Positions 17,117-26,112 of a stretch of DNA of 64,000 bases are shown here, one piece after another. The notes under the pieces are model-generated. The model saw only the letters and a list, made by a program, of their open reading frames with translations, was not told where the DNA came from and made no database searches. The DNA is from Geopsychrobacter electrodiphilus DSM 16401 (GTDB lineage Bacteria > Desulfobacterota > Desulfuromonadia > Desulfuromonadales > Geopsychrobacteraceae). Location of the stretch: positions 1,604,894 through 1,668,893 of the forward strand of contig NZ_ARWE01000001.1 in NCBI RefSeq assembly GCF_000384395.1, given 5' to 3'. A program made the translations under genes and the position numbers. Each line of letters begins with the position of its first letter. The first letter of the stretch is position 1.

Positions 17117-18466
17117 ATGATTAAAAAAACTCTTTATGACTACCAACCACCCCGTTCGGGTTGGCGGCCACCGGTCAAACCTGCTACCAGGCGGTTTTTC
17201 CCGGCAGCCCTGATTCTGGTCGCCTTGACCGTCGGCGGACTGGTTCTCTTCGGTCCATCAGGCCCCGAGCTTGAAGCCCGAACCTCACCGGTTGAAATCA
17301 GTGCTCCCGCAGAGGTCCCTCATATCAGAATTCCAGTTCAAAATAAGATCGAGGCTGTCATCACCTCGGGTGAAACCATCTCGTCACTTCTTGGAGGGTT
17401 TTTATCGCCGCAAGAGATTCATGACCTAAGCCAACAGAGTAAGCAGATCTTTCCCTTGACCCGCATCTGCGCCGGACAGCCTTATCAGATTTGTACGCTT
17501 GATGATAAATTTAAAAGTTTCACCTATGAAATTAATCAGGACGAGCAGCTTGTTATTCAACGAGACGGAGAGAATCTCCAGGTCGAGCGCGTACCAATCA
17601 CCTATGAAGTGCGGACGGAGATGGTTCATGGCCTGGTTGAAAGCAGCTTGTTTGAAGCGGTCTCTATGGCGGGAGAGACGTCTGAATTGGCGACCTCTCT
17701 GGCGGATATCTTCGCTTGGGATATCGACTTTATCCGTGATCTGCGCAACGGCGATACCTTTACTGCCCTGGTTGAAAAACGCTATCGTGAAGGGAAGCAA
17801 GCCGGTTACGGGCAGGTTCTCGCAGCAGAGTTTCGTAATAACGGGGAGTTGTACCGAGCTATTTATTATAAGGACGCTGATCGTCCCGGCAGCTACTACG
17901 ACGAAACAGGCCGCAGCGTGCGAAAGGCTTTTTTAAAGGCGCCACTCGCGTTTTCGCGGATTTCATCCGGATTTTCTCTCAAGCGTTTTCATCCGATTAC
18001 CAAGACCTGGAAAGCCCACCCTGCCATTGATTACGCCGCTCCCACCGGAACGCCAATTAAAACCGTTGGTGACGGGGTGATTGACCGTATCGGTTATACC
18101 AGTGGGAATGGTAACTTTATTGAAGTACGTCACAACGGCACCTACAAGACTCTTTATCTACATATGTCCAAGTTTGCTGGCGGCATGAAAATGGGGAAAC
18201 GGGTCGCTCAGGGGCAGGTAATCGGCTATGTCGGCGCCACTGGTCTCGCCACTGGGCCCCACCTTTGTTTCAGGATGTTTCGCAATGGCTCAGCCGTAAA
18301 TCCGTATAAAGTGAAGGCGCCGGCGGCGATGCCCATAAGCACTGCCAGCCTTCACGATTTCAAGCAAAAGGCCCGTGACCTGATAGCTCGACTTGAAGGA
18401 CGAGACACACTCCAGGTTGCAGCGCTCAAGGCTGCGGCCGTCGATAATCAATCCTCCGATAAATAA
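17117..18466 (+). CDS. M23 family peptidoglycan endopeptidase with variant zinc site
   Basis: This 449-residue envelope protein has one N-terminal membrane segment (~27-46) and a periplasmic Csd3/MepM-like body. The central region contains an SGETISSLL module and the C-terminal half (~290-400) is the M23 LytM-type domain. The first motif, HPAIDYAAPTGTPI, keeps the His and Asp zinc ligands. The usual HLH near the end is HLCF (GPHLCFRMF), so the third zinc ligand is Cys instead of His. The enzyme would cut peptide cross-bridges during growth if active; a Cys can still bind zinc, so activity is uncertain. The start codon is ATG 17117. No good terminator is visible in 18467-18581. Confidence 0.85.
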   Translation: MIKKTLYDYQPPRSGWRPPVKPATRRFFPAALILVALTVGGLVLFGPSGPELEARTSPVEISAPAEVPHIRIPVQNKIEAVITSGETISSLLGGFLSPQEIHDLSQQSKQIFPLTRICAGQPYQICTLDDKFKSFTYEINQDEQLVIQRDGENLQVERVPITYEVRTEMVHGLVESSLFEAVSMAGETSELATSLADIFAWDIDFIRDLRNGDTFTALVEKRYREGKQAGYGQVLAAEFRNNGELYRAIYYKDADRPGSYYDETGRSVRKAFLKAPLAFSRISSGFSLKRFHPITKTWKAHPAIDYAAPTGTPIKTVGDGVIDRIGYTSGNGNFIEVRHNGTYKTLYLHMSKFAGGMKMGKRVAQGQVIGYVGATGLATGPHLCFRMFRNGSAVNPYKVKAPAAMPISTASLHDFKQKARDLIARLEGRDTLQVAALKAAAVDNQSSDK

Positions 18467-18581
18467 TGCACGTCCGCTGCGCGCTGACCCTGGGGTCGAA
18501 CTGATCAGAGCTCAAAGTCTCTTGATCCAGCGCTCTGTTTTCTTTTTTTATCCAACAAAGAAAGGTTACTCCTGACGTGGA

Positions 18582-19919
18582 CTACAACTCCGCAGGGAGT
18601 GGCCAGTCACTCGCAAAACCCGCCGGGAAAAGATTTTCCTTCGTCCGATTGAAATAACCAAACTGAATTCGTGGAACTTCGTGCTTGATGCGAGCAAGCA
18701 TTTTTGTCATGCCTATCCCGCGCCCTTCAGCGCCCATCTTGCCCCAGTAGAGGATCGGGTCAATTGCCAGGTTGCGCATCTGGATCAGGTCGATCTGGGC
18801 ACTGTCGATCAATTCGAGCAGAGCGGCAATCTCATCTTCTCGATCAGTGATTCCGGGAAACACCAGATAGTTGAGCATGGTGAAGATGCCGTTCTGTTTG
18901 GCGCGATGAATGGAATCTATGACGTCGGAAAACAGATAGCCGCGCGGTCGATAATACGCGTTATAAAAGCGTTCCTGAACGGAATTGAGTGAGACGCGAA
19001 TTGAATCGATTCCGGCTGCAGCCAGCTTGTCGATTGCCCCTGGAATTGAGGCATTTGAATTGAAGTTGATGGTCCCGCGCGGCGTTTCGATGCGCATCTG
19101 ACGGACGGCGGTACAAATTGTATCGGCCTGTAGAATCGGATCTCCTTCGCAGCCCTGCCCGAAAGAGACAATCGCATTTTCAGCCGATTTAAGGTGCGGG
19201 ATCGCGACCTCGCATAATTCCTGAGGGGTTGGCACGAAGGTCAGACGTTCCTGACTGGCGGGGCAGCATTCATTCTCCCCCTGCTCGGAGATGCAGCCGA
19301 CGCAGGCCGCGTTGCAGGTTGGAGATGTCGGGAGGGGTGCCTCCCAGCGACCAAAAAAAAGATTCTTGGCCGCAAAGCAGTGATAATCAAGGGCGCAGCG
19401 CGACAGCTGATCAATCAGGCGATTCTGGGGGTGGTCGGCAACCCGCTTGCGCACCAGCGGCTCCAGGACCCGATCATCAAAATGGTCGGGTTGCCACTGT
19501 TGATTGCGGTCGACCCGCGTTGCGGCGACGTAGAAACGTTCTTCTTCGAGACACCATCCGACCGCCGTGTAAGACCATAGAGTCAGATCAACTTGCTTGG
19601 CCGCATAATCGGCCGCCGGTAACAGGGTGCGGGTAAAGCCTGGAGTGACAAAGGCTGAAACCGCCTGAGCCATGCCGCCGCCCCAGCTGTTGGGCAGCTG
19701 GTGAATGGTGCGCTGCTTGCCTGAGTTGAGATCAAAACCGATGGGTGGCGTACCAGGGATGGTGAAGAGACGACTCCCTTCAGGCAACGGGATCAGTTCG
19801 TCGTCACCCGGCCGACAGATTGTCATGCCGTTCATTCCGGCGAGGAGCAGCTCCGGATGTTCAAAAACCTCACCTTGTTCATCGGCGATCAGCGCCAGAA
19901 TTGTTTTTTGTTTTGCCAT
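18582..19919 (-). CDS. Radical SAM protein of unknown specificity
   Basis: This 445-residue protein has a non-catalytic N-terminal part of ~200 residues and a radical SAM core starting at PTCNAACVGCISEQ, a CX3CX2C motif that binds the 4Fe-4S cluster. The core continues with FGQGCEGDP (SAM-binding GGE-like strand), NFNSNAS and SIRVSLNS. A short Cys cluster (ENECCPASQ) just after the motif could hold another metal. Start is ATG 19917-19919, with GGGG upstream. The gene is divergent from another radical SAM gene with a 114-bp gap. The N-terminal part matches no domain I can name, and the reaction is unknown. Confidence 0.8.
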   Translation of the reverse strand: MAKQKTILALIADEQGEVFEHPELLLAGMNGMTICRPGDDELIPLPEGSRLFTIPGTPPIGFDLNSGKQRTIHQLPNSWGGGMAQAVSAFVTPGFTRTLLPAADYAAKQVDLTLWSYTAVGWCLEEERFYVAATRVDRNQQWQPDHFDDRVLEPLVRKRVADHPQNRLIDQLSRCALDYHCFAAKNLFFGRWEAPLPTSPTCNAACVGCISEQGENECCPASQERLTFVPTPQELCEVAIPHLKSAENAIVSFGQGCEGDPILQADTICTAVRQMRIETPRGTINFNSNASIPGAIDKLAAAGIDSIRVSLNSVQERFYNAYYRPRGYLFSDVIDSIHRAKQNGIFTMLNYLVFPGITDREDEIAALLELIDSAQIDLIQMRNLAIDPILYWGKMGAEGRGIGMTKMLARIKHEVPRIQFGYFNRTKENLFPAGFASDWPLPAEL

Positions 19920-20033
19920 CAGATTTAACCCCTTTTTTCGCAAAATGCAGCGGAGAATAGCACAGGATAGCTTTTGACGACAATCGCGCGAATCTGTTTC
20001 GGGCCGACACGAAAATGTTGTATCCTTGCCGCC

Positions 20034-21707
20034 ATGCGCACCCTTCTCACCACCTTACACAGCAAGTATATCCATCCCAGTCTGGCTTTGCCCTGTCTGG
20101 CCGCATACTGTGGGCAGGAGTGCGGCGAGCTGCTGATCCGCGAATATACTATCCACCAGCCGAAAGAGAATCTGCTGGCACAGATCCTCGCCTGTGAGCC
20201 GGACGTCATCTGTTTTTCGGTCTATATCTGGAACCGAACCCTGAGCCTGGAGTTGGTCAGGGCCTTAAAAATAGCACGTCCGCTGCTGCGGATTGTGCTC
20301 GGCGGACCGGAAGTCAGTTTTGAGGAGGCTGTGTTTTTCGATAACTGCCCTGCCGATGCGCTGATCTGCGGCGAGGGAGAGATTCCCCTGCGGCAGCTTT
20401 TATCCGACTGGCAACAGAATCGGCAACCGGCGACCTGTCCCGGCCTGCAATTGCCGGGGATGGATGCCGGCGCTGCGGGGCAGAGTCTTCTCGAGCCGCT
20501 CGATCAACTTCCATCGCCGTTTGCCGCCGGTCTGGTCGATTTGCATCGCGGCTATGTCTATTATGAAAGCAGCCGCGGTTGTCCTTACTGTTGCAGCTTT
20601 TGCATGAGTTCGCTGGAAACCAGGGTGCGTTCATTTTCGCTTCCTCGAATCCGGCAGGATCTGGCTCTGTTGATGGGGCAGGGGATAGCACAGATTAAAT
20701 TCGTCGATCGCACCTTTAACTATCATGCCGAGCGGACCCGCGAAATCATCCGTTATATCCTAGAACTGAATCGCGCCAGCCGTTTCCACTTTGAGATCGG
20801 TGCTGATCTGCTCGATGAAGAGACGCTGCAACTCCTGGAAACAGTACCTCCCGAGATGTTTCAATTTGAAATCGGTGTGCAGACTACCAGTCAGCTCACC
20901 CTTGAGCGGATCGGGCGTAAAACCTCGCTGGAAAAGCTGGAAGAAAATGTCCGACGCTTGATGCGGCGCGGGAATATCCACCTGCATCTGGATTTGATCG
21001 CTGGGTTGCCGGGGGAGACGGCACAGGATTTTTATGAGTCCTTTGAGCGCGTTTTCAGGCTTGCCCCGCATCATCTGCAGGTTGAACTGGTCAAACTTCT
21101 CCCCGGATCACCGCTGCGCAAACAGGCTCACGAGTTTGGGATTCATTTTGACCCTGCTCCACCCTACACCGTGTTACGGACGCCCGATCTGGAGTTCAAC
21201 CAATTGGAAGAGCTGAGAGGGGTCGGTCGGTTATTGGATCAAACATCAAATTCTGGACGCTTTGCGTGTTTTATGCGGGCTGTGACTGAACAGTTTGTTG
21301 CCGTGGTTGACTTTTATCGGAGCCTGCAGGCCTGGTGGTTTGAATCTGGTCTTTTTGAGGAGCCGCTCGGTTTGCGTCAGCAGTTCGATGCCCTTTATGC
21401 TTTTTGCGGAAAACTTAGTCAGTCACTGCCCCTGCAAGAAGCGCTGGCGCGTGATTTTGCCCGAGCGGGGCGCGTGGTGCCGGGGAGGGCACCGGCATTT
21501 TTTGATTGTGATTTATTAATCGCCGAACAGCAGCAGGTTAAACTACGGGTTAAGCAGGAGCTGGCTCAGGTGGAGCCCGGTGAAAAGCTGCAACACTTTG
21601 CGGCCGCTTTTAAAACCCTTCAACCGGATATCTCCCGCAGCATAGTTCTCTTTTTCTATCGCAGCCGCAACGGAATGAGTCCAGTCTGTTATGAGGTTTT
21701 TTTGTAA
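20034..21707 (+). CDS. B12-binding-domain radical SAM protein (DUF4080-type)
   Basis: This protein has 557 residues. The N-terminal half resembles a cobalamin-binding Rossmann domain (residues ~1-130), beginning with LHSKYIHPSLALPCLAAY, but lacks an obvious DxHxxG motif. The radical SAM core has SSRGCPYCCSFCMSS, a CX3CX2C motif, then DRTFNYH and LIAGLPGET. The C-terminal 200 residues look like the DUF4080 domain. Family members are thought to be methyltransferase-like, but substrates are unknown. ATG 20034 is chosen because homologous proteins begin near MRTLLTTLHS; no strong Shine-Dalgarno is present and a TTG at 19974 is possible. The stop lies six bases from the end of the convergent DUF6178 gene, with no terminator between. 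Confidence 0.82.
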   Translation: MRTLLTTLHSKYIHPSLALPCLAAYCGQECGELLIREYTIHQPKENLLAQILACEPDVICFSVYIWNRTLSLELVRALKIARPLLRIVLGGPEVSFEEAVFFDNCPADALICGEGEIPLRQLLSDWQQNRQPATCPGLQLPGMDAGAAGQSLLEPLDQLPSPFAAGLVDLHRGYVYYESSRGCPYCCSFCMSSLETRVRSFSLPRIRQDLALLMGQGIAQIKFVDRTFNYHAERTREIIRYILELNRASRFHFEIGADLLDEETLQLLETVPPEMFQFEIGVQTTSQLTLERIGRKTSLEKLEENVRRLMRRGNIHLHLDLIAGLPGETAQDFYESFERVFRLAPHHLQVELVKLLPGSPLRKQAHEFGIHFDPAPPYTVLRTPDLEFNQLEELRGVGRLLDQTSNSGRFACFMRAVTEQFVAVVDFYRSLQAWWFESGLFEEPLGLRQQFDALYAFCGKLSQSLPLQEALARDFARAGRVVPGRAPAFFDCDLLIAEQQQVKLRVKQELAQVEPGEKLQHFAAAFKTLQPDISRSIVLFFYRSRNGMSPVCYEVFL

Positions 21708-21713
21708 GTCTGA

Positions 21714-23393
21714 TCAGGTGTCGAATCTGACGATCAGACCGCTCAGATAGCGCGGGTCGATGTCTGATTCTTCAAGTTGGCAGAATTCCTCATGCCAGAT
21801 CTCCAGACAATAATCGGTAAAATCGCTGGCCCCGGGGATCTGGGCGTCGAGCTGAGCTCTGACCTCTGCCACCAGTTGCGGGTTGAGTTTGGCATCCAGA
21901 ACCACCAGACGATGCAGGGTAACAAGATCTGGGATCGCGAGGGGTTGAGGAGCAAAATCACCACCCAAGAGCTGGTTTGCCAGCGCGGTCAGGAACAGAT
22001 CGGACAGCGTCAGATCTGTAGCTTCCTCGATGTTGCACCCTTCGATAAAGGTCTCAAGCTGGGTTAAATCAACGGTCATCAGTTGGCTGGCAATCTGCTG
22101 CTGCATTTCGATCTGTTTGAGGATCGCGTTAATTTCATCGAGTTGCTTGAGCGTGTTGATCTCAACCGCGCGTTGCTGGTCCCCGACCCGAATCCCGCAA
22201 AATAGCTGCGGTGGGTTCTGTTGCAGTGAATCGATGAAGCGCTTGAAGGGGCCGTCGAGTAGCTTGGCAACCGGAAGTTCAAGCAGCCTTTTGCTGCGAT
22301 CAACCAGCTTCTGGATAAGGGAATGTCCGACCTGGAAAATTTCCTGCAAATAACAATCATTAAACAGATGGCTGGCCTTGTCGACATCCTGTCTGGCAAG
22401 ATATTCCAGGCCCAGATTTATCTCGGCGTAGAGTTGTGACAGAGATGCGCTGACCGACTCTTCGCGACTCAAATCAACCAGATCTGCCGACATCTTCCGA
22501 TTGGCCAGCATGCAGAGTTCCGTTGCGACGGCGTGGGTAATTCCCCCGACCAGAACCTCGGCCAGCAGGCCCCCAGGCTGGGCCAGACGCAGCAGCGGGA
22601 GTGCACTTTGCATTCCTTCGGATTCGAGACCAAACTGTTTGCCACTGGTGGGTTTGAAGCGTTCAGGGTCGACGCGTGCGTAGACTCGACGAGCTGCGGC
22701 CGGAGTGGCGAAGCCGTAGTCGAGCAAGCGGATATTGCGGGACTGAAATACTTCTTCTTCAAGGACTGAGTCGAGCTCGGCACGCACCAATTCGAGCAGT
22801 TGCATCCAGGCTTTTTCATCCTCCTGTTGGATGGCCAGAAGAATACCGCCAACAACCTTGGCCGCTTCTTCGTTGCAGTAGTCGATGTCGTAGAGGCCTT
22901 CGAGGCGGTGGGAGTTGCGGTCATCATCATCATCGTCATAGACCTCTGGGCCGGCGATGACTTTGATGAACTGTTTTAGAATAAGAGCCGCCAGTTCGGG
23001 CTCCATTTCGGTGAGGGTCTCGCGGGCTTTATCTCCCCCCGCTTCCAGGAGCAGACTCAACCACTCAAGGGTGCTCTTTTGATCGAGGCTGTCCCCCTCC
23101 CAGCAATCAAGATCAATCAAGGTGATGATCTGTTCCGTGGATGCCATCAGCAGGAGTTCTGATGCATATTCGGGACCGATGGCACTGATCGTCAGATAAA
23201 TCTCTTGTGGGTGAAGTTTTGGGGTTATCTGCGCACCGTCCTTTGCATTGAGCAACATCTCATACTTTTTCTTGCCGTTCGTGTTGCGAATGACCTCAAT
23301 GCGTTCGGTGCGTGACAAACTGTTCAGCTCTGCCGCAGAAAGTCGCGGTGACTCAGGAGCAAAGAAAGCATTGGCAACCATCTGTTTTGTCAT
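21714..23393 (-). CDS. DUF6178-like conserved protein
   Basis: This 559-residue protein is soluble, acidic and largely helical. It looks like the uncharacterised DUF6178 family found in Desulfuromonadia; this assignment is from memory of the pattern. Residues ~150-160 hold a six-Asp run (YDDDDDDRN). No enzymatic motif, membrane segment or signal peptide is visible. The ATG at 23391-23393 follows GAGGTTCTCG. It is divergent from the hybrid kinase and convergent with the B12-radical SAM gene. Function unknown. Confidence 0.75.
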   Translation of the reverse strand: MTKQMVANAFFAPESPRLSAAELNSLSRTERIEVIRNTNGKKKYEMLLNAKDGAQITPKLHPQEIYLTISAIGPEYASELLLMASTEQIITLIDLDCWEGDSLDQKSTLEWLSLLLEAGGDKARETLTEMEPELAALILKQFIKVIAGPEVYDDDDDDRNSHRLEGLYDIDYCNEEAAKVVGGILLAIQQEDEKAWMQLLELVRAELDSVLEEEVFQSRNIRLLDYGFATPAAARRVYARVDPERFKPTSGKQFGLESEGMQSALPLLRLAQPGGLLAEVLVGGITHAVATELCMLANRKMSADLVDLSREESVSASLSQLYAEINLGLEYLARQDVDKASHLFNDCYLQEIFQVGHSLIQKLVDRSKRLLELPVAKLLDGPFKRFIDSLQQNPPQLFCGIRVGDQQRAVEINTLKQLDEINAILKQIEMQQQIASQLMTVDLTQLETFIEGCNIEEATDLTLSDLFLTALANQLLGGDFAPQPLAIPDLVTLHRLVVLDAKLNPQLVAEVRAQLDAQIPGASDFTDYCLEIWHEEFCQLEESDIDPRYLSGLIVRFDT

Positions 23394-23724
23394 CGAGAAC
23401 CTCGGTCGGTCGAAAAAAAGTGAGTTTTCTGTATTTTTTTTGGATTTGGTAAAGCCGGTTAAAATAATTCATCTACTCAATAATCACAAGGTTAAAATAG
23501 CACTTGATCACTCTGGAGTCAGATGGGCCTGGGATGAAATAGCACGGTACAAAATCTTTGCACCACTTTCTCTGGTTTCCCCTGTTTTTAATCGCAGACA
23601 GAGAAAAGAGTTTCTTCCCGAGGCTTTGATTGCTATGATGTTGCGGTTCTGTTGTCCCGCTGTATAAAATTTCCATCGATATTTATACACAACGGACAAC
23701 CGTTTACTTTTGTCGTGAGGGGTT
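23394..23724. other. Divergent intergenic region with a nested palindrome
   Basis: This AT-rich 331-bp gap separates the DUF6178 gene from the hybrid kinase and must hold both promoters. No coding frame in it looks real. Its one striking element is the nested inverted repeat at 23651-23700. Confidence 0.6.
23651..23700. repeat. Nested inverted repeat upstream of the hybrid kinase
   Basis: The outer arms GTTGTCC (23651-23657) and GGACAAC (23694-23700) and the inner arms TGTATAAA (23661-23668) and TTTATACA (23682-23689) are both perfect and nearly concentric. The element ends 24 bp before the GTG start of the kinase. It may be an operator or a 5'-UTR hairpin; it is not followed by a clear T-run. 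Confidence 0.55.
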
Positions 23725-26112
23725 GTGTCTCTTTCTGTTCCGTACCGATCTATTCGTAGCAAATTCTCTCTGGTCATTATATCAGCCTGCATTGCAGTAA
23801 TTCTTCTGGTAAGTCTTCTCTTCGGGGGCATTGAGTACGTTTCTTTCCGTAAAAACTCCGCTAAAGAGTTGCGGACTCTCGCTTCTGTCCTGGGGAACCC
23901 CCTTACAAAACCTTTGTTGGAGAATCAACCGCTCCATGCAAAGGAGGTCTTGAACGCGTTAAAGCCAAATCGTTCCATCCACGCAGGCTATCTTTTTAAC
24001 CATAAACAGAAACCGATCGCCCAATATCTTGACTCGAAATACATCGGTTTCGTTCAGAAATCCATTGTACTTGATTTTGAAGGGCAGGTCTCCCCGGAAT
24101 GGCAACAAACTGAAGTTCCGATATTACGTTATGGCTTGAATTCACTAAGTATTTATTCGCCTATTTTTTATCAGAATAAAAAAATTGGTGGACTTTATCT
24201 GTTGTCAGACCTTTCAGATCTGGACCAGAGATTGTTTGCTCTTGCCCTGGTTGTTGTTCTTGCAGGGGGCATTGCCGTCGTTTTTGCCTGGCGTCTTTCT
24301 GACTTTTTGCAGAAGCCGATATCCGCCCCGATTCTTCAATTGGTAGAGACGGTTCATCAGGTTTCTGAAACGGGAAATTTCCAATTACGCTCAAAAAAGC
24401 ATTCAGATGATGAGATCGGGCAACTTGTGGATGGCTTTAATGACATGCTTGCCCAGATTGAACTTCGTGATCTGAAAATCTCATCCTATCAAGCCTACCT
24501 TGAAGAGACGGTTGCCGAGCGGACTGCTGAACTTAACCGAACGATCCACGAGCTGGAATTTGCAAAAAGACTGGCCGATTCAGCCAATCAGGCGAAATCA
24601 ACATTTCTCGCTAATATGACTCATGAGTTAAGAACACCGCTGGTTGGTGTATTGGGGATGAATGAATTATTAATCGAGAGCAACCTTGATTCAGGGCAAC
24701 GATCACTTGCCGAATCAGTGGATCGCTCCGGCCAGGAATTGCTCCAGTTAATTAATGATATTCTCGACTTTTCTAAAATCGAGGGAGGGCATTTAACCCT
24801 GGAAACACAAAAGGTTGATTTATTAAGTCTGGTTGAAGACGTCATGATTGGTCTCGCCGGGCGAGCCTATCTAAAAGGGATTGAACTCGTCTGTGAGGTT
24901 GCCCCTGCTGCTTCATGGATCGTTGACGCAGATCCACAACGACTCAAACAGATTCTTGTGAACCTCGTCGGGAATGCCATCAAGTTTACCCGGCAGGGGA
25001 GCGTCTGCCTTGGTCTGAACCGGCTTGAGCATGGGAGTTTTATTTTTGTTGTCGAGGATACTGGTATCGGCATTGAAACTGAGGCTCAGACCGAGATTTT
25101 TGAAGCATTTTCGCAGGTAGATGGTTCGACTTCGCGCCTGTTTGGCGGGACGGGTCTGGGATTGTCAATTGTTCGGGATTTAACACGTATGATGGATGGC
25201 AGCATCAACGTCCAGAGTGCTCCGGGGGAGGGGACGGTCTTTCGCGTTTCTCTTCCGCTCGTCCCCGTCACCCCCTCTTTTATCCGTTTGCAGGCACAGG
25301 ATCTTGGGCGCACTGTTCTTCTGTTTGAGCCTCTATCCAGAACGCGGACAGCGACATTGCGTATCTTGCTCGATCTGGGATTTTCTGCCGAGGCGGTTTC
25401 AAGTACTGAAGACCTTTTCCAAAGACTTGTAACTCAGGATTATTTTGAACTGATCATTTTAGCTGATGATGGGTGTGCTTTTAGCCCTGACCAGACAGCA
25501 AAGATCAAAAAACGGTGTGACAAACTGATTTGCTTAAGACAAAAACTATTTCCGTCATCACATGCGACCATTGGCACCGACATTCTGCGGCCATTACTCT
25601 GGAAACGTTTACTGCAGCTTGGTTCTGTTTGGGACCAGACTGCAGTCACCATCAGTAACGCTCCTCCAGAAAAAACAGCGCACATCACTCCTCTGGTTGA
25701 TCATTCGGGCCATAAGGGAAGACTTTTGGTCGTTGATGACAATATGTCGACCCGTGAGCTTATAGGTTTTTCTTTAGTCGGCTCCGGATGGCGTTGTGAC
25801 GCAGCCTGTAATGCGGCAGAGGCGTTTGTTGCCATAGAAAAACAGGAATATCAATTGATCCTCATGGATATCAACATGCCGGGGATGGATGGTCTTGAGG
25901 CGACTCGAATTTTGCGTCAGAAGGGGAAGAACACGCCGATTTATGCCCTGACAGCTCACGGTGATGCCATGATTTTAGCCGATTGTTCGGCCGTGGGTAT
26001 GCAAGGGTTGTTGCGTAAACCTTTTCGGCAGCAGGAACTTTTCAATCTTCTTAGTCGACACGTGGCTTCAGAAGATTTGGAGAGTGTCGATTTGAAAGGA
26101 GTGAGGGCTTGA
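23725..26112 (+). CDS. Membrane hybrid sensor histidine kinase
   Basis: This 795-residue inner-membrane kinase has transmembrane segments at ~12-35 and ~172-195 flanking a periplasmic CHASE8-like sensor, then HAMP (~196-250) and a coiled linker. The HisKA domain has MTHELRTP with His300, and the HATPase_c domain has NLVGNAIKFT, DTGIGI and GGTGLGLSIV. A poorly conserved receiver-like stretch (~520-620) precedes a true C-terminal receiver (~665-780) with LLVVDDN, phospho-acceptor Asp715 in LMDINMPGMDG and the Lys in RKPF. Start is GTG 23725, right after GAGGGGTT; an in-frame stop upstream leaves no earlier option. The stop overlaps the start of the LVIVD protein, so the two are translationally coupled. 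Confidence 0.88.
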   Translation: MSLSVPYRSIRSKFSLVIISACIAVILLVSLLFGGIEYVSFRKNSAKELRTLASVLGNPLTKPLLENQPLHAKEVLNALKPNRSIHAGYLFNHKQKPIAQYLDSKYIGFVQKSIVLDFEGQVSPEWQQTEVPILRYGLNSLSIYSPIFYQNKKIGGLYLLSDLSDLDQRLFALALVVVLAGGIAVVFAWRLSDFLQKPISAPILQLVETVHQVSETGNFQLRSKKHSDDEIGQLVDGFNDMLAQIELRDLKISSYQAYLEETVAERTAELNRTIHELEFAKRLADSANQAKSTFLANMTHELRTPLVGVLGMNELLIESNLDSGQRSLAESVDRSGQELLQLINDILDFSKIEGGHLTLETQKVDLLSLVEDVMIGLAGRAYLKGIELVCEVAPAASWIVDADPQRLKQILVNLVGNAIKFTRQGSVCLGLNRLEHGSFIFVVEDTGIGIETEAQTEIFEAFSQVDGSTSRLFGGTGLGLSIVRDLTRMMDGSINVQSAPGEGTVFRVSLPLVPVTPSFIRLQAQDLGRTVLLFEPLSRTRTATLRILLDLGFSAEAVSSTEDLFQRLVTQDYFELIILADDGCAFSPDQTAKIKKRCDKLICLRQKLFPSSHATIGTDILRPLLWKRLLQLGSVWDQTAVTISNAPPEKTAHITPLVDHSGHKGRLLVVDDNMSTRELIGFSLVGSGWRCDAACNAAEAFVAIEKQEYQLILMDINMPGMDGLEATRILRQKGKNTPIYALTAHGDAMILADCSAVGMQGLLRKPFRQQELFNLLSRHVASEDLESVDLKGVRA

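Noticed and set aside
23248..23667. 139-codon plus-strand frame overlapping the DUF6178 start
   Set aside because: It is antisense to the DUF6178 start and the divergent promoter region, has no ribosome-binding site and its composition is not coding-like.
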